A stretch of 64,000 nucleotides of DNA from CAZLFA01 sp964558665. Its GTDB lineage: Bacteria > Desulfobacterota > Syntrophia > Syntrophales > PHBD01. The notes beneath the pieces were generated by a model. That model searched no databases. It was not told the origin of the DNA and saw only the letters and a program-made list of their open reading frames with translations. Below, one piece after another: positions 52,361 through 61,297 of the stretch (position 1 is its first letter; the number at the start of each line of letters is the position of its first letter). A program made the position numbers and the translations under genes. The stretch spans positions 12,558 to 76,557 of the forward strand of contig CAZLFA010000012.1 in the NCBI GenBank assembly GCA_964558665.1, in the 5' to 3' direction.

Positions 52361-52592
52361 AATGCTTTTCTACTGATTTCGCCAGGACTTGCACAATATA
52401 ATCATTCATGCTTAAATCCTTTTCAGTCGCGACTAGCTTAACCTTCTGACGTAACTGCTTTGTAAGAGAAAGATTGAAAAATACCTTTTCTCCCGCCTTG
52501 GGTTTTTTCTTCTGCGCCGGAATTCTTTCTGCTTTGTTGGCCTTTGCATCCTTGATAAAATCGTCAACCGTGGGCTTCAACGTTTTCATCAT
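52359..52592 (-). CDS. Ribbon-helix-helix partition partner (CopG/ParG-like)
   Basis: This 77-residue protein has a basic, flexible N-terminal half (KANKAERIPAQKKKPKAGEK) and a C-terminal ribbon-helix-helix pattern (VFFNLSLTKQLRQKVKLVAT, then LSMNDYIVQVLAKSVE). The ATG overlaps the ParA stop by 4 bp. ParA with a small RHH protein is the type Ib plasmid partition layout. It should bind the TTAGAT repeats. Confidence 0.72.
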   Translation of the reverse strand: MMKTLKPTVDDFIKDAKANKAERIPAQKKKPKAGEKVFFNLSLTKQLRQKVKLVATEKDLSMNDYIVQVLAKSVEKH

Positions 52593-53218
52593 CCTTCCGT
52601 CACCTCCTTGTATAGCGCCTGGATCTCTCCGGCGGCCTTGCCGTTGGGCTCAAATTCTACAACACCCAATCCCCTGCCAATGGAGTTTTTGTACGCTACC
52701 CGGGAATACAGCATGGTATCAAGCAACCTGATGCCATTTTCACCAACGACCTCCTTGAGGGCATCCATCGCCTCACCTGTTATCCTCGTCCCCTGAATAA
52801 CCTGGTTAAAGAGAAAATAAGTTTTTATGTCTTTATACACGCAGGCCTCCTTCAAAACACCCAGCGTGTCACTGGCAGCCCAGATGTCATACTGACTCGG
52901 TAGGATCGGTACGACAACGGTATCAGCCGCCACGATTGCCGATCTAAATACATGGGTTTCTCTCCCGCCTGCATCAATGACAATGAGGTCAAACTTGTCT
53001 TGAAAATCGGGCAAGTCTTTGTGCAAGGTCGGTGTGGTGATCGCCGTAGCTTTGATGTCGTCCTTCTCTCGCATCGATCGGAAACCCATAGAGCTGCCTT
53101 GTACATCTGCGTCAACCAAGAGGACCCGTTTTCCGGCTCGGCGGCCCTCGACGGCAAAATTACAAGCGAGTGTGCTTTTTCCGACGCCACCTTTAGTGCT
53201 TGCGAAACTAATAATCAT
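52589..53218 (-). CDS. ParA-family partition ATPase (type Ib)
   Basis: This protein of 209 residues has the deviant Walker A STKGGVGKST at residues 7-16, VLLVDADVQGS and IVIDAGGRETHVFRSA. The lack of an N-terminal HTH and the small size fit type Ib ParA (ParF/MipZ-like). ATG 53218 follows AAGGAGGCGAT and is preferred to the start 7 codons upstream. It heads the cassette ParA - RHH - small protein on the integrated element. Confidence 0.88.
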   Translation of the reverse strand: MIISFASTKGGVGKSTLACNFAVEGRRAGKRVLLVDADVQGSSMGFRSMREKDDIKATAITTPTLHKDLPDFQDKFDLIVIDAGGRETHVFRSAIVAADTVVVPILPSQYDIWAASDTLGVLKEACVYKDIKTYFLFNQVIQGTRITGEAMDALKEVVGENGIRLLDTMLYSRVAYKNSIGRGLGVVEFEPNGKAAGEIQALYKEVTEG

Positions 53219-53241
53219 ATCGCCTCCTTGCAAAGACATAT

Positions 53242-53314
53242 AATAGTAATTAGATATATTAGGTTGCTTATATTTGTTAGATTTATAATATGTCTAATAC
53301 TTATTAGGATATCT
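53242..53314. repeat. Repeat array upstream of the island ParA gene: candidate centromere/operator
   Basis: About 70 bp contain ATTAGATATATTAGG, GTTAGATTTATAATATG, GTCTAATAC and TTATTAGGATATC, variants of ATTAGATAT in both orientations. It sits where type Ib systems place parC/operator repeats. Confidence 0.6.
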
Positions 53315-53795
53315 GTCAAGGAAATAAATAGAGACACTCATTACCGTAAGCTCGTTGATGAGAAAGGTTATAAAGACTTCAAGCTTAATGAAGAGTCTTC
53401 ACTTGAGGTAGAGTTGAAGTCCCGGGTGATGTTGCACTACAGGAGCTTTTGTTCCGGACTAACATCTGCCATCATATGGAACCCGGTTACTGGCGATGCT
53501 TTATTGAAGTCAGTACCCGAGATCGATCTGATTCTGTAGCAGAGTTCAACCCGAAATGTTTGGCAAAAAAGAAAGGACCGGGTATTGACGTTATCTGCAA
53601 CTGCTTGGTGGTGGCTGTTGATCAAAACTGAGGATAACGGATCGAAACAAAGTAACGTCGTCATCATGTGCGGCGGCACACCATACCGTTCATGGATTGG
53701 TTGGGCATTTCAGGTTCTTTCATTGAGCGGGCTTGCCGTTGGCGACGTAGTCGTAGGTTTTCAGTGAGACGCCGGTGAGGGTGACCTCGATTTTG
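53315..53795. other. Region between partition and restriction genes, 480 bp; gene debris
   Basis: Several short open frames exist, none with support from a ribosome-binding site or recognised motif. At 53721-53803 on the minus strand a 27-codon frame starting inside the end of the restriction gene reads SKIEVTLTGVSLKTYDYVAN and GKPAQ. It resembles the C-terminal block (xxVTGxxxxxxDYVVNGK) of type ISP or helicase-type restriction proteins as I recall them, so it is probably a truncated remnant. Confidence 0.4.
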
Positions 53796-56363
53796 CTATA
53801 CATAATCACCTGCCAACGTGCTCATGTATAGAGCTTCGGCGCTTTTTGCCTCCATCACCGCTTTGCGAACATTGGCACGGGTCAGATCCAGAACGCGCAG
53901 CTTGCCACCTGTTTCTGCAACAGCTTCGATGCGGCGATAAATCTGAGAATGAGTTTCCGCGTAGTGTGCTAGGCCCTGCAACTTCGGTAAGGCGTCGGCC
54001 AGATGAAAACCATGAGGATCGATGATATCCGCAACAATCTCGCTATTGTCCTCGGCGAGGAAAATAAAATCCGGCCTGACGATCTTCGTGTCGTCGTCAC
54101 TTTTATAGGCAATCCCCAGTGATTCCTGGCTGGGGCGGTCCGGGTTACGATACCAAAATTTAAAGCCGTCCCGTTGCTGCTCAGCCTTCAGAACCGCCTT
54201 CTCCCAAGTCCCAAGCTCGGCGGGATAAAGGCCTTGGTCGTCACAGAGCAAATGCTGCGCGTAAGTCGGAATATCCTCTTCCACGCCATCCTTCTCACAT
54301 GCCATCGTCGGCTCGAAGCGACACATTGGGCGCGCCAAATCCACATCTTGGGGATCTGTGCTGAGCGCTACGATCTGGCGGTAAGCATCTTGCCGATCGT
54401 GAGGCAGTTGCTTGATGCGGTCGCGGTAGTTAGAAAACCATTGATCGGCCAGCTTCTTGGCTTCGGCATCAAACAGAACCTGTAGGTTCTCCATCAGGTG
54501 CAGAGCGGCCACATCCTCACGCGCTTCAATCAATGCCTCCTCCAGGTCGTCTTCTGCCTCAGGACGGCGTTTTGCCCGTTCCATGGTATAGGTGCGGCCA
54601 ATGTCCGGGCTAATGATCCGCGCCGTGCGACGATAGGCATCGCCAATCACCACGTCATCGGCTTCAGCCTGGAATTTGGCATCGCTCGTGTCTCCCTTCC
54701 GCATGTCAACGATGATGGTGCGGCCCTCCACTGTCATCACAGTCTTGCGCTTCTCTTCGAAAGCCTCGGCGCGTTCGTCAATGAAGTCGTCCAACACCTT
54801 ATGCATCGCCGCGTGGGCCTTGCCACCCGCTCCAGGCAGCAGACCATCTGAAGCCAACTCATGCGCTAGTGAGGTCAAGCGAATCGCAGGTTTCGCGCCG
54901 CGCTGGGGTCGGGTCTGCGAAGGGAGGGAAACGAATTTTTCCCAGACCGTTTCCGGTGCTGTCGGGTTCGGTTTCATCTCCTTTGGGTTGATAAGGATGC
55001 GTCCTGTCGGTGGTGTATCTCCGCCACCTTCACGCAACGCCTTAACTACCGCTTCCACAGTCTCCTTATCGAACTTCGGCAACAAACAGTCTACAGAGTT
55101 AAGTCGGTCGTTGCCGGGGATGCGCCGTGCCAGCGGGGTGCGCACCATCCGACCAAGCAACTGTGCGATGTAGGTCTGATCGCTTGCCGAGCGAAAAGAA
55201 ATCATCACTTCCGCGCGCGGACAGTCCCACCCAGTGCTGATGGCGTCTTTGGCGATCAAGACTCGCACCCAAGTATCGTCTTGCACCCGCTGAGGCTGAA
55301 TGTAGGGGACAGAATACTTCCCGAAAGTATGGGTCGTGTGCTCACCGAACACATGCGCCACGGATGTTTCTGTCAATTCTGGCCAGTGCTGAAAAATCGT
55401 CTCCAGTGCTCGCCCAATGTCTTTGGGATTGGGCGTGTTCGGCACCTGCAGCACCATCAAGGGAAGAACGGATTCATCGCTGTCCTGTTGCTCGGCATAG
55501 GTTGCCCATTCCTTTGTCGATTCGCTCAGCTTGTCAGTGGCTCGGCGCACCAGCACGGTGTCGAAATCTCCCGTCGCCTCATCGGGAATATCCAGGACGA
55601 TGGTGTCTTTCAGTAATCCCGATTCCTGCACCCTCGTGGCGTCCACAGTAACTGGAGGAAGGGTGGTACGGCCTGTTGCGACTTCCATCGCCTTGTTGAA
55701 TCGCTCCACCGTGGCGGAAATGCCCCATACCACGGGAATGCCCGGCACGCCTTTTTCGCCATTGATGAGGCGTTTGACGATGGTGGACTTCTCGCTATTC
55801 TGCGTGCCCATGCCCCGGTGCGCCTCGTCTAGCACGAAATACAGCGACAGCGCCGGGTCCTCGATCGTGTTGCGGATAGTGTCCCAAATCGTATAGCTCC
55901 GCAGGTCGGGCCGCATTTCCGGGAAGGTGCCATCCTCCTCTTCGCCATCGAATCCGCGCACCAGCAGACTCTTCTTGCCCAGCTTCTGTGTGTTGAGGAA
56001 GTAAATCTTCCCGGCATCGAACTTCGTGCGGTTGAAGGTGTTTTCCACCACCACCAAGTCTGTATGCCGCAGGCGGTCGGAAGATTCCATCAGGCGGAAG
56101 CGGGTCTGTTCGTTAAGCGATGGATCATCACTGAACCAGATCACCACCGCACCTGGATCGCGGTCGAAGTTGAAGCCGTCGTCGCCGTGAAACAGAGCCT
56201 CAAAGACGGCGGCAGCCATCACCGTTTTGCCCGCGCCGGTGGCAGCGGTGAGCGAAAAGGCGTGGCGGTCAGCATCCTCGCGCCAGCGTTTGCGAGCCTT
56301 TCTCAAATTATCGAGCACGTCGAGGACGGCTTCTTTCTGGTAGTCTTTCAGCGTGAACTTCAT
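53796..56363 (-). CDS. Type III restriction enzyme Res subunit (DEAD/DEAH helicase-nuclease)
   Basis: This 855-residue protein has Walker A TGAGKT at residues 42-47, DEAH at 179-182, WGISATVERF (motif III), ISTGWDCPRAEVMISFR and IAQLLGRMVRTPLARR (motif VI). Near the C-terminus RPDFIFLAEDNSEIVADIID has the spacing of a PD-(D/E)xK nuclease, though the final Lys is not obvious. It translocates on and cuts unmodified DNA together with the methyltransferase, with which it overlaps by 4 bp. Base composition is visibly more GC-rich than the flanking genes. Confidence 0.9.
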   Translation of the reverse strand: MKFTLKDYQKEAVLDVLDNLRKARKRWREDADRHAFSLTAATGAGKTVMAAAVFEALFHGDDGFNFDRDPGAVVIWFSDDPSLNEQTRFRLMESSDRLRHTDLVVVENTFNRTKFDAGKIYFLNTQKLGKKSLLVRGFDGEEEDGTFPEMRPDLRSYTIWDTIRNTIEDPALSLYFVLDEAHRGMGTQNSEKSTIVKRLINGEKGVPGIPVVWGISATVERFNKAMEVATGRTTLPPVTVDATRVQESGLLKDTIVLDIPDEATGDFDTVLVRRATDKLSESTKEWATYAEQQDSDESVLPLMVLQVPNTPNPKDIGRALETIFQHWPELTETSVAHVFGEHTTHTFGKYSVPYIQPQRVQDDTWVRVLIAKDAISTGWDCPRAEVMISFRSASDQTYIAQLLGRMVRTPLARRIPGNDRLNSVDCLLPKFDKETVEAVVKALREGGGDTPPTGRILINPKEMKPNPTAPETVWEKFVSLPSQTRPQRGAKPAIRLTSLAHELASDGLLPGAGGKAHAAMHKVLDDFIDERAEAFEEKRKTVMTVEGRTIIVDMRKGDTSDAKFQAEADDVVIGDAYRRTARIISPDIGRTYTMERAKRRPEAEDDLEEALIEAREDVAALHLMENLQVLFDAEAKKLADQWFSNYRDRIKQLPHDRQDAYRQIVALSTDPQDVDLARPMCRFEPTMACEKDGVEEDIPTYAQHLLCDDQGLYPAELGTWEKAVLKAEQQRDGFKFWYRNPDRPSQESLGIAYKSDDDTKIVRPDFIFLAEDNSEIVADIIDPHGFHLADALPKLQGLAHYAETHSQIYRRIEAVAETGGKLRVLDLTRANVRKAVMEAKSAEALYMSTLAGDYV

Positions 56364-58519
56364 GCGTCGTCTCCATTGGCGAATGCGAAATTGGTCAGGT
56401 AGGATTCATAGAGCCGGATCGCCTCCACCCCCTCGGACAGGCGGCGCGCTAATGCCTGGAAGCGGCGCTCGTCGTCGGTGACGATATAGGCGATACGCAG
56501 AACTTTAGTCTGGCGCACGGCTTTGAGAAAATCAGTTGCCCTGTCCAACTCCACCAGCAGGCCGTAAGCATCCGCCACATCCCAACCTTTGGAAGGTAGT
56601 TTGTCGATGCGGCGGCCCATGCTGCCAGCACGCAACCACAGCAACGGAGCAATGCGGGCAAACGCGGTCTGGTAACTGACGGCCAGCGGCGTTTCGTAGG
56701 TAAGGGTGAAAAACTCGGCGTTTTCCTCAAAACCGTCTGCCATCGGAAATCCATCGATGAACTTGTAATCGCCCTTGATGGGTTTGCCTTTCGGTGTTTT
56801 GCCGGTGATGGCCGCTTCCACGCGAGGCTTGGTGATGTAATCGCAGATGCCCAGATTTTCCCATTCAGGATCTCCGGGGCGCAAACCTTGTCCCCGAAGC
56901 GCATTTTGTTCGTTCGCGCCGACTTCGTTGTTCGTCACACTGATGCATTGACGCCTGCCTCCATCCTGCTTGTTGAGGCGCATCACGGCATGGGTGGTCG
57001 TTCCAGAGCCGGAGAAGAAGTCTATCACTATAGCATTGGGGTTACTTGAGACGAAAAAGCGCAGGGCGTCTTCGACTGCGTAGAGCGATTTCGGAAATGG
57101 AAATTTCCGACCTGGCATCATATGTCTGAGTAAAGTAGAGCCATACTCACTAGCACTGTGCGAAGTCTTATTCCACATTGTTTTTGGGTTATCAGATGTT
57201 TCCACATCATCTGAGTACTTGAGAACAAATACCCCGCGCTTATCACGCTCTGCAATGACAACCTCACCAGACTCAATCAAATCGAAAACATTATCTGTGA
57301 CATAGCTAAATGAAACCCGGTCACTTCCATTAAATCGACCTATGGAGGCATACCCATCCTTGAACAAATCTCGCAACCTCTGATTTCCCACCTGCCACCT
57401 GCCTTCTGAGCCATCTTTTCTGATGGGCCAAACCGCCAAGGTTCCCTTCGGGGGAATAACCTCATCTCGCTTTGCGGTTACTGGGAGAAGCGGCTCGCCA
57501 ATGCTATGCAGAGCACCCGTCTTCGCGTCCAAGTAAATCGGATAGAACTGATTCTTACGGTCTGACCGCTTGGCATCCGTACCGCTTCGCAGAAGATTTC
57601 CCCAGCGCACTTTTTTTGCTTTGGCCGCATCACCGTTCTGACCAGCATCTTTTCGTTTTCCAGTCAGAATCATTGGGTCGTGAGTCTTGGTGATTGAGGC
57701 TAAGCCAAAGCAAACGAAGAAAATGTATTCATCGACGCGATAGAACTCTTGCCCTCGCGCAACGCCCTTCGGATTGATAAGAGAGGTTATCATCTGAATT
57801 CGAGCATCAGGAAACACCTGCTCCAGCAGCAACCCCAGCCGCAAATATTCTTTCTCATCGATCGTGACGATCAGCACCGAGTCAGCCGTATTCAGCAACT
57901 CCTTCGCGACGAGCAAGCGTCGCTCCATCATCGCCAACCACTTACTGTGACGATACAGGTCCTCGCCTTCGACATAATCGTTGTTGTATTTCCAATCCTT
58001 CGCGCCCGTGTTGTAGGGTGGGTCAATGTAGATGGCGTCCACTTTGCCTCGGTGCGTCCAGGTCAGGGCTTTCAGGACATGGTAGTTTTCGCCATTAATC
58101 ACGGTGTGCCATGGCTTGCCACCGCCACGAAAGACTTTCCCAGTGGGAATGAGTCCCGGATAGATCGTGTCTCCAAACTCCGCGACGACGACCAAGTCGT
58201 CCAACACAACGGTCTGGGCTTCAGGCTCTTCTGAGTCGGGTAACTCCAGATTAGCCTCATTCTTGAGCTTATGTATGGCCTTTACCTGCCAAAGCCGCTG
58301 GTCACCCTTGGTGGTCGAGCCGCGTGGTGGCAGCACCCGAACTTTGTCGCCCCGGCGTACCGGACGCTTCGGCAATTCCACCGCTTCCGGCTTATGGCGC
58401 TCGAAATTCAAACCGAATGAAAGGCGTGAAGACAGCGCCCGAAACTCGCGCTCCAGGTCAGCGCCGAACTGAGGGTCTTCGGCCTTCGCCTTTGCAATGA
58501 GATCAGTTAATCGGGACAT
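56360..58519 (-). CDS. Type III DNA methyltransferase Mod subunit
   Basis: This protein of 719 residues has DPPY at about residues 166-169 (YIDPPYNTGAKDW), the target-recognition region in the middle, and FSGSGTT at about 502-508. DPPY before FSGSGTT is the beta order of N6-adenine or N4-cytosine methylases, and DPPYNTG favours adenine. It methylates one strand of an asymmetric site and provides specificity to Res. ATG 58519 is preceded by AAGGAAGC; the frame is open to 58552. Confidence 0.92.
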   Translation of the reverse strand: MSRLTDLIAKAKAEDPQFGADLEREFRALSSRLSFGLNFERHKPEAVELPKRPVRRGDKVRVLPPRGSTTKGDQRLWQVKAIHKLKNEANLELPDSEEPEAQTVVLDDLVVVAEFGDTIYPGLIPTGKVFRGGGKPWHTVINGENYHVLKALTWTHRGKVDAIYIDPPYNTGAKDWKYNNDYVEGEDLYRHSKWLAMMERRLLVAKELLNTADSVLIVTIDEKEYLRLGLLLEQVFPDARIQMITSLINPKGVARGQEFYRVDEYIFFVCFGLASITKTHDPMILTGKRKDAGQNGDAAKAKKVRWGNLLRSGTDAKRSDRKNQFYPIYLDAKTGALHSIGEPLLPVTAKRDEVIPPKGTLAVWPIRKDGSEGRWQVGNQRLRDLFKDGYASIGRFNGSDRVSFSYVTDNVFDLIESGEVVIAERDKRGVFVLKYSDDVETSDNPKTMWNKTSHSASEYGSTLLRHMMPGRKFPFPKSLYAVEDALRFFVSSNPNAIVIDFFSGSGTTTHAVMRLNKQDGGRRQCISVTNNEVGANEQNALRGQGLRPGDPEWENLGICDYITKPRVEAAITGKTPKGKPIKGDYKFIDGFPMADGFEENAEFFTLTYETPLAVSYQTAFARIAPLLWLRAGSMGRRIDKLPSKGWDVADAYGLLVELDRATDFLKAVRQTKVLRIAYIVTDDERRFQALARRLSEGVEAIRLYESYLTNFAFANGDDA

Positions 58520-59190
58520 TTGCTTCCTTTGAACATGTTTCTGTTCGGACATTTTTTCCGCGGAGCTCGGTGAGGATATAGTGAATGCTCATGTATTCAT
58601 TGCCCCACAATAAATATACCAAGTTGGTTTTCCCCGAAATTTTGTTCACTTTTCAACATTTCAGGAAGAATGTAAAGAGAAATTTGCATTGATAAATCAA
58701 CATAATAGAGATTACGCCAACCGGTATTCCTTCATAAGAAAGACCAAAAGCCAAGTAGGTAAAATATGGCAAAATTGGCAGGATCGAAAAAATGAATGCC
58801 GTTTGAAAGCAAGCGCCCCTCCAGAATGCATGGCACACCCTCTTACAGGAAGCCCCCCCAAGACCGATCCTCCCCCGAAAATGCCACCTTACAATCTGAA
58901 TTCCGTGATATATCTGGATCACGAAAAACTCAACTTGTATTTGCTAGTCAATTTATGAGGCTTTCACAGTTTCCACGTTGGAAGAATTTGAACGGCTTTA
59001 TTTTATGTTTAACCGGAGGTCACCGCTACCCATCTTTACAAGGGGCAGCAAGATTGGGGGATTTTGAGTCCCAGTGATATTAATAGTTCAATATTCTTGA
59101 TGCCTTCGGGAAAAGTGGTAACCAATATGGTAACAATTCACTATCAAAAAATTCAGATACTGGATCAGCTAAGGTTGCGTCCAATAAATT
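58520..59190. other. Intergenic region upstream of mod, no supported gene
   Basis: About 670 bp between the divergent restriction genes and the AbiE pair. A minus-strand frame at 58653-58922 has a hydrophobic C-terminal part but lacks a ribosome-binding site and any familiar motif. No repeats beyond short AT runs. It probably holds the mod promoter. Confidence 0.4.
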
Positions 59191-59192
59191 TA

Positions 59193-59221
59193 TTGACAAT
59201 TATTTGCATATATGTTATACG
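59193..59221 (+). promoter_or_regulatory. AbiE promoter P1
   Basis: TTGACA at 59193-59198 and TATACG at 59216-59221 are separated by 17 bp. The -10 box lies inside palindrome 1 (59205-59247). An identical arrangement occurs exactly 100 bp downstream. Confidence 0.6.
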
Positions 59222-59247
59222 TCCTAAGGACGTATAACATATATGCA
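59205..59247. promoter_or_regulatory. 43-bp perfect palindrome 1 (candidate AbiEi operator)
   Basis: Two 20-bp arms pair perfectly around a TAA centre; the core is TACGTCCTAAGGACGTA. Palindrome 2 at 59305 has the same length, the same centre and the same core but different outer arms, which are again perfectly complementary. Confidence 0.85.
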
Positions 59248-59292
59248 CTAGATGATTCTTTTTTTATTTCCAGCTTTAACAAACATTATTTA

Positions 59293-59321
59293 ATTGACGT
59301 CCTAGAGAATATGTGATATAC
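59293..59321 (+). promoter_or_regulatory. AbiE promoter P2
   Basis: TTGACG at 59293-59298 and TATACG at 59316-59321 with 17-bp spacing, in the same register as P1. The -10 box lies inside palindrome 2. GACGTCCTA at 59295 adds an extra half-site next to the -35 box. Confidence 0.55.
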
Positions 59322-59347
59322 GTCCTAAGGACGTATATCACATATTC
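59305..59347. promoter_or_regulatory. 43-bp perfect palindrome 2 (candidate AbiEi operator)
   Basis: Arms of 20 bp around TAA with core TACGTCCTAAGGACGTA. The centre (59326) is exactly 100 bp from that of palindrome 1. The right edge is 14 bp before the AbiEi ATG, so binding here would block transcription. Confidence 0.85.
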
Positions 59348-59361
59348 TTCAAAGGATTATT

Positions 59362-60255
59362 ATGATTAATATACAGTCTGAACTATCAAGATTCTTGCGC
59401 GAATTGCCTCAACCAGTTATTACTGATTACGAGCTCTATCAGCATATCTACCGTCTGTATATTGATAAAAAATCGCATGGTTCTAAATTTCCATTCAGAA
59501 ACGTATCACGCCAAAACTTCTCTAATAATTTTGTTAATCCTTTGATTATGACGAGCATTATCAGCGAGCATAAGAATTTCCCCGAGGGTAGGGTTTATCA
59601 GCTCGTGGGCAACAAACCTGACGATGTGGCGGATGTTGTATGTTCAGTGGATCCGTTTTCATATGTTTCGCACCTCAGTGCCATGGAATATCATGGGCTC
59701 ACAAATAGATTGCCTAAAATATTATTTATCTCGACGCCAGATCCTAAATCGTGGAAGAAATATGCGAGTGAAAAGATGATGCGAGATTTGGGTGATATGA
59801 GTGTGGATTATATACAATACAATCTCCCGATATTGGTCCGCATTAGCTTTAGCAGTGTAAATAATACAAAAATAAACAGATATGCCAGCCTACACCGCGG
59901 AGCATTCAAACATGTCGAAGGTAGAAAACTTAGAGTTTCAACCATTGGTCGCACATTTCTTGACATGCTGAGGGAACCAACCTATTGCGGGGGCATGCGA
60001 CACATTATGGATGTGTACAAAGAGCACGGAGAACGTTACCGACGTTTAATCATAGATGAAGTCGATCGTCATGGCAACGCGATAGAAAAAGTCCGGGCTG
60101 GTTATCTATTGGAAAAACTGTGTGATATAAGTGACCCGAAGATAGAGGCATGGATCAAATGCGTGCAAAGAGGTGGATCCAGAAAACTGGATCCGAATAA
60201 TCCGTACAGAGAGACCTACGACGAGCGTTGGTGGATCTCTCTTAATGTGGAGTGA
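59362..60255 (+). CDS. AbiEi-type antitoxin / transcriptional regulator
   Basis: This 297-residue protein has an N-terminal winged-helix-like region (residues about 1-90) and the AbiEi C-terminal antitoxin region with VSHLSAMEYHGLTNRLPKI, then VSTIGRTFLDMLREPTYCGG. The latter block is typical of AbiEi. Known: AbiEi binds inverted repeats in its own promoter and counteracts AbiEii (type IV system). The length is larger than the shortest AbiEi proteins. AAAGGATT precedes the ATG. The toxin gene overlaps its stop by 4 bp. Confidence 0.82.
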   Translation: MINIQSELSRFLRELPQPVITDYELYQHIYRLYIDKKSHGSKFPFRNVSRQNFSNNFVNPLIMTSIISEHKNFPEGRVYQLVGNKPDDVADVVCSVDPFSYVSHLSAMEYHGLTNRLPKILFISTPDPKSWKKYASEKMMRDLGDMSVDYIQYNLPILVRISFSSVNNTKINRYASLHRGAFKHVEGRKLRVSTIGRTFLDMLREPTYCGGMRHIMDVYKEHGERYRRLIIDEVDRHGNAIEKVRAGYLLEKLCDISDPKIEAWIKCVQRGGSRKLDPNNPYRETYDERWWISLNVE

Positions 60256-61136
60256 TATTGGATACTATTGATCTTTCTACTTGGGTAAAGTCTGGGGCTC
60301 CTTCTATGAGTCCTGCTTTCCGACAGGCTATACACGTCCTGATACATGCTATTTCTAATTCTCCTGTCCTCCATGAGAAGATGACCTTGCACGGAGGTCT
60401 TCTATTGTCAATCATATTTAGAGGGATCAGACACACTCAAGATATAGATTTTGTGACAACTGATCATATAAACGATTTCGATATAGATTCATTTGTTAAG
60501 CAGTTGGACGATTCCTTGGTTGAGTCTTGCGAAGCGCTTCCCTATGGTATGGACTGCAGGATACAGTCACGTAGATTGGAGCCCCCTGGACCCGATAAAA
60601 ATTTCCAAAGCTTAGCGATGACTATGGGATATGCGCAAAAAGGAACAAACGGACATAAACGACTAATGAAAGGCCAGGGACCTAATGTTATCGAAATAGA
60701 CTTTAACTTTAATGAACACAATCTCCAGGTCGATACTGTTCAATTGTCCGACGGAGGGCAAGTGCGAGTATATAGCCTTGCGGATCAGGTGGCTGAGAAA
60801 TACAGGGCGATGATACAACAAAAGGTTCGTAACAGAAGCCGGCGGCAAGACGCTTACGACATATATTCCCTCTTAGATAAGGGGTTCCTTAACGCTGGGG
60901 ACATTAAGAATGTCATTTTAAATTCACTACTGTTAAAAGCAGGATCAAGAGAATTGATCGTCGATCAATATTCTTTACAGGATAAGGATGTAATAGCCAG
61001 ATCGGCGCGCGAATACACAACTCTTGCAGACGAAATATCTGGAGAGTTACCTCCTTTTGATAAAATGTTTGAGGTGGTGAGGACCTTTTATGAATCCTTA
61101 CCTTGGAATTGTATTTCAGGAGATATAAGAAAATAA
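60252..61136 (+). CDS. AbiEii-type nucleotidyltransferase toxin
   Basis: This 294-residue protein has the nucleotidyltransferase motif LHGGLLLSIIFRGIRHTQDI, continuing DF: HGG at 47-49, R60 and DID at 64-66. A later EIDFNFNE and the helical block LADQVAEKYRAMIQQK with RRQDAYDIYSLL are typical of AbiEii. Known of the family: adds nucleotides (to tRNA in related MenT) and stops growth on phage infection. The start is GTG at 60252, overlapping the antitoxin stop. Confidence 0.85.
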   Translation: MILDTIDLSTWVKSGAPSMSPAFRQAIHVLIHAISNSPVLHEKMTLHGGLLLSIIFRGIRHTQDIDFVTTDHINDFDIDSFVKQLDDSLVESCEALPYGMDCRIQSRRLEPPGPDKNFQSLAMTMGYAQKGTNGHKRLMKGQGPNVIEIDFNFNEHNLQVDTVQLSDGGQVRVYSLADQVAEKYRAMIQQKVRNRSRRQDAYDIYSLLDKGFLNAGDIKNVILNSLLLKAGSRELIVDQYSLQDKDVIARSAREYTTLADEISGELPPFDKMFEVVRTFYESLPWNCISGDIRK

Positions 61137-61157
61137 GGGTTTGATGGTTTAGAGCAA

Positions 61158-61189
61158 ATAATCAGAACCTGTAGATTACCTCTGATTAT
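61158..61189. promoter_or_regulatory. Inverted repeat upstream of the KAP gene
   Basis: ATAATCAGA (61158-61166) and TCTGATTAT (61181-61189) are perfectly complementary, 14 bp apart, without a T-run. A second small palindrome TTACCGGTAA is at 61246-61255. Either could be an operator for the KAP gene; the first could also be a weak end of the AbiE transcript. Confidence 0.4.
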
Positions 61190-61297
61190 GGTTTATCCAT
61201 TGCTTGTTTAACGAAAAGCTGACCCTAAAAAGCTGCTGCGGCCATTTACCGGTAACCCCAATCCGGATAGAAATTTTTTGTTAGCCAAGAGGGTATT

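Noticed and set aside
52952..53539. Plus-strand 195-codon open frame
   Set aside because: Its first half is antisense to the well-supported ParA gene and crosses the repeat array; no ribosome-binding site or motif supports it.
58653..58922. Minus-strand 89-codon open frame with a hydrophobic end
   Set aside because: No ribosome-binding site, no familiar motif and odd composition in the first half; kept only as a note in the intergenic entry.
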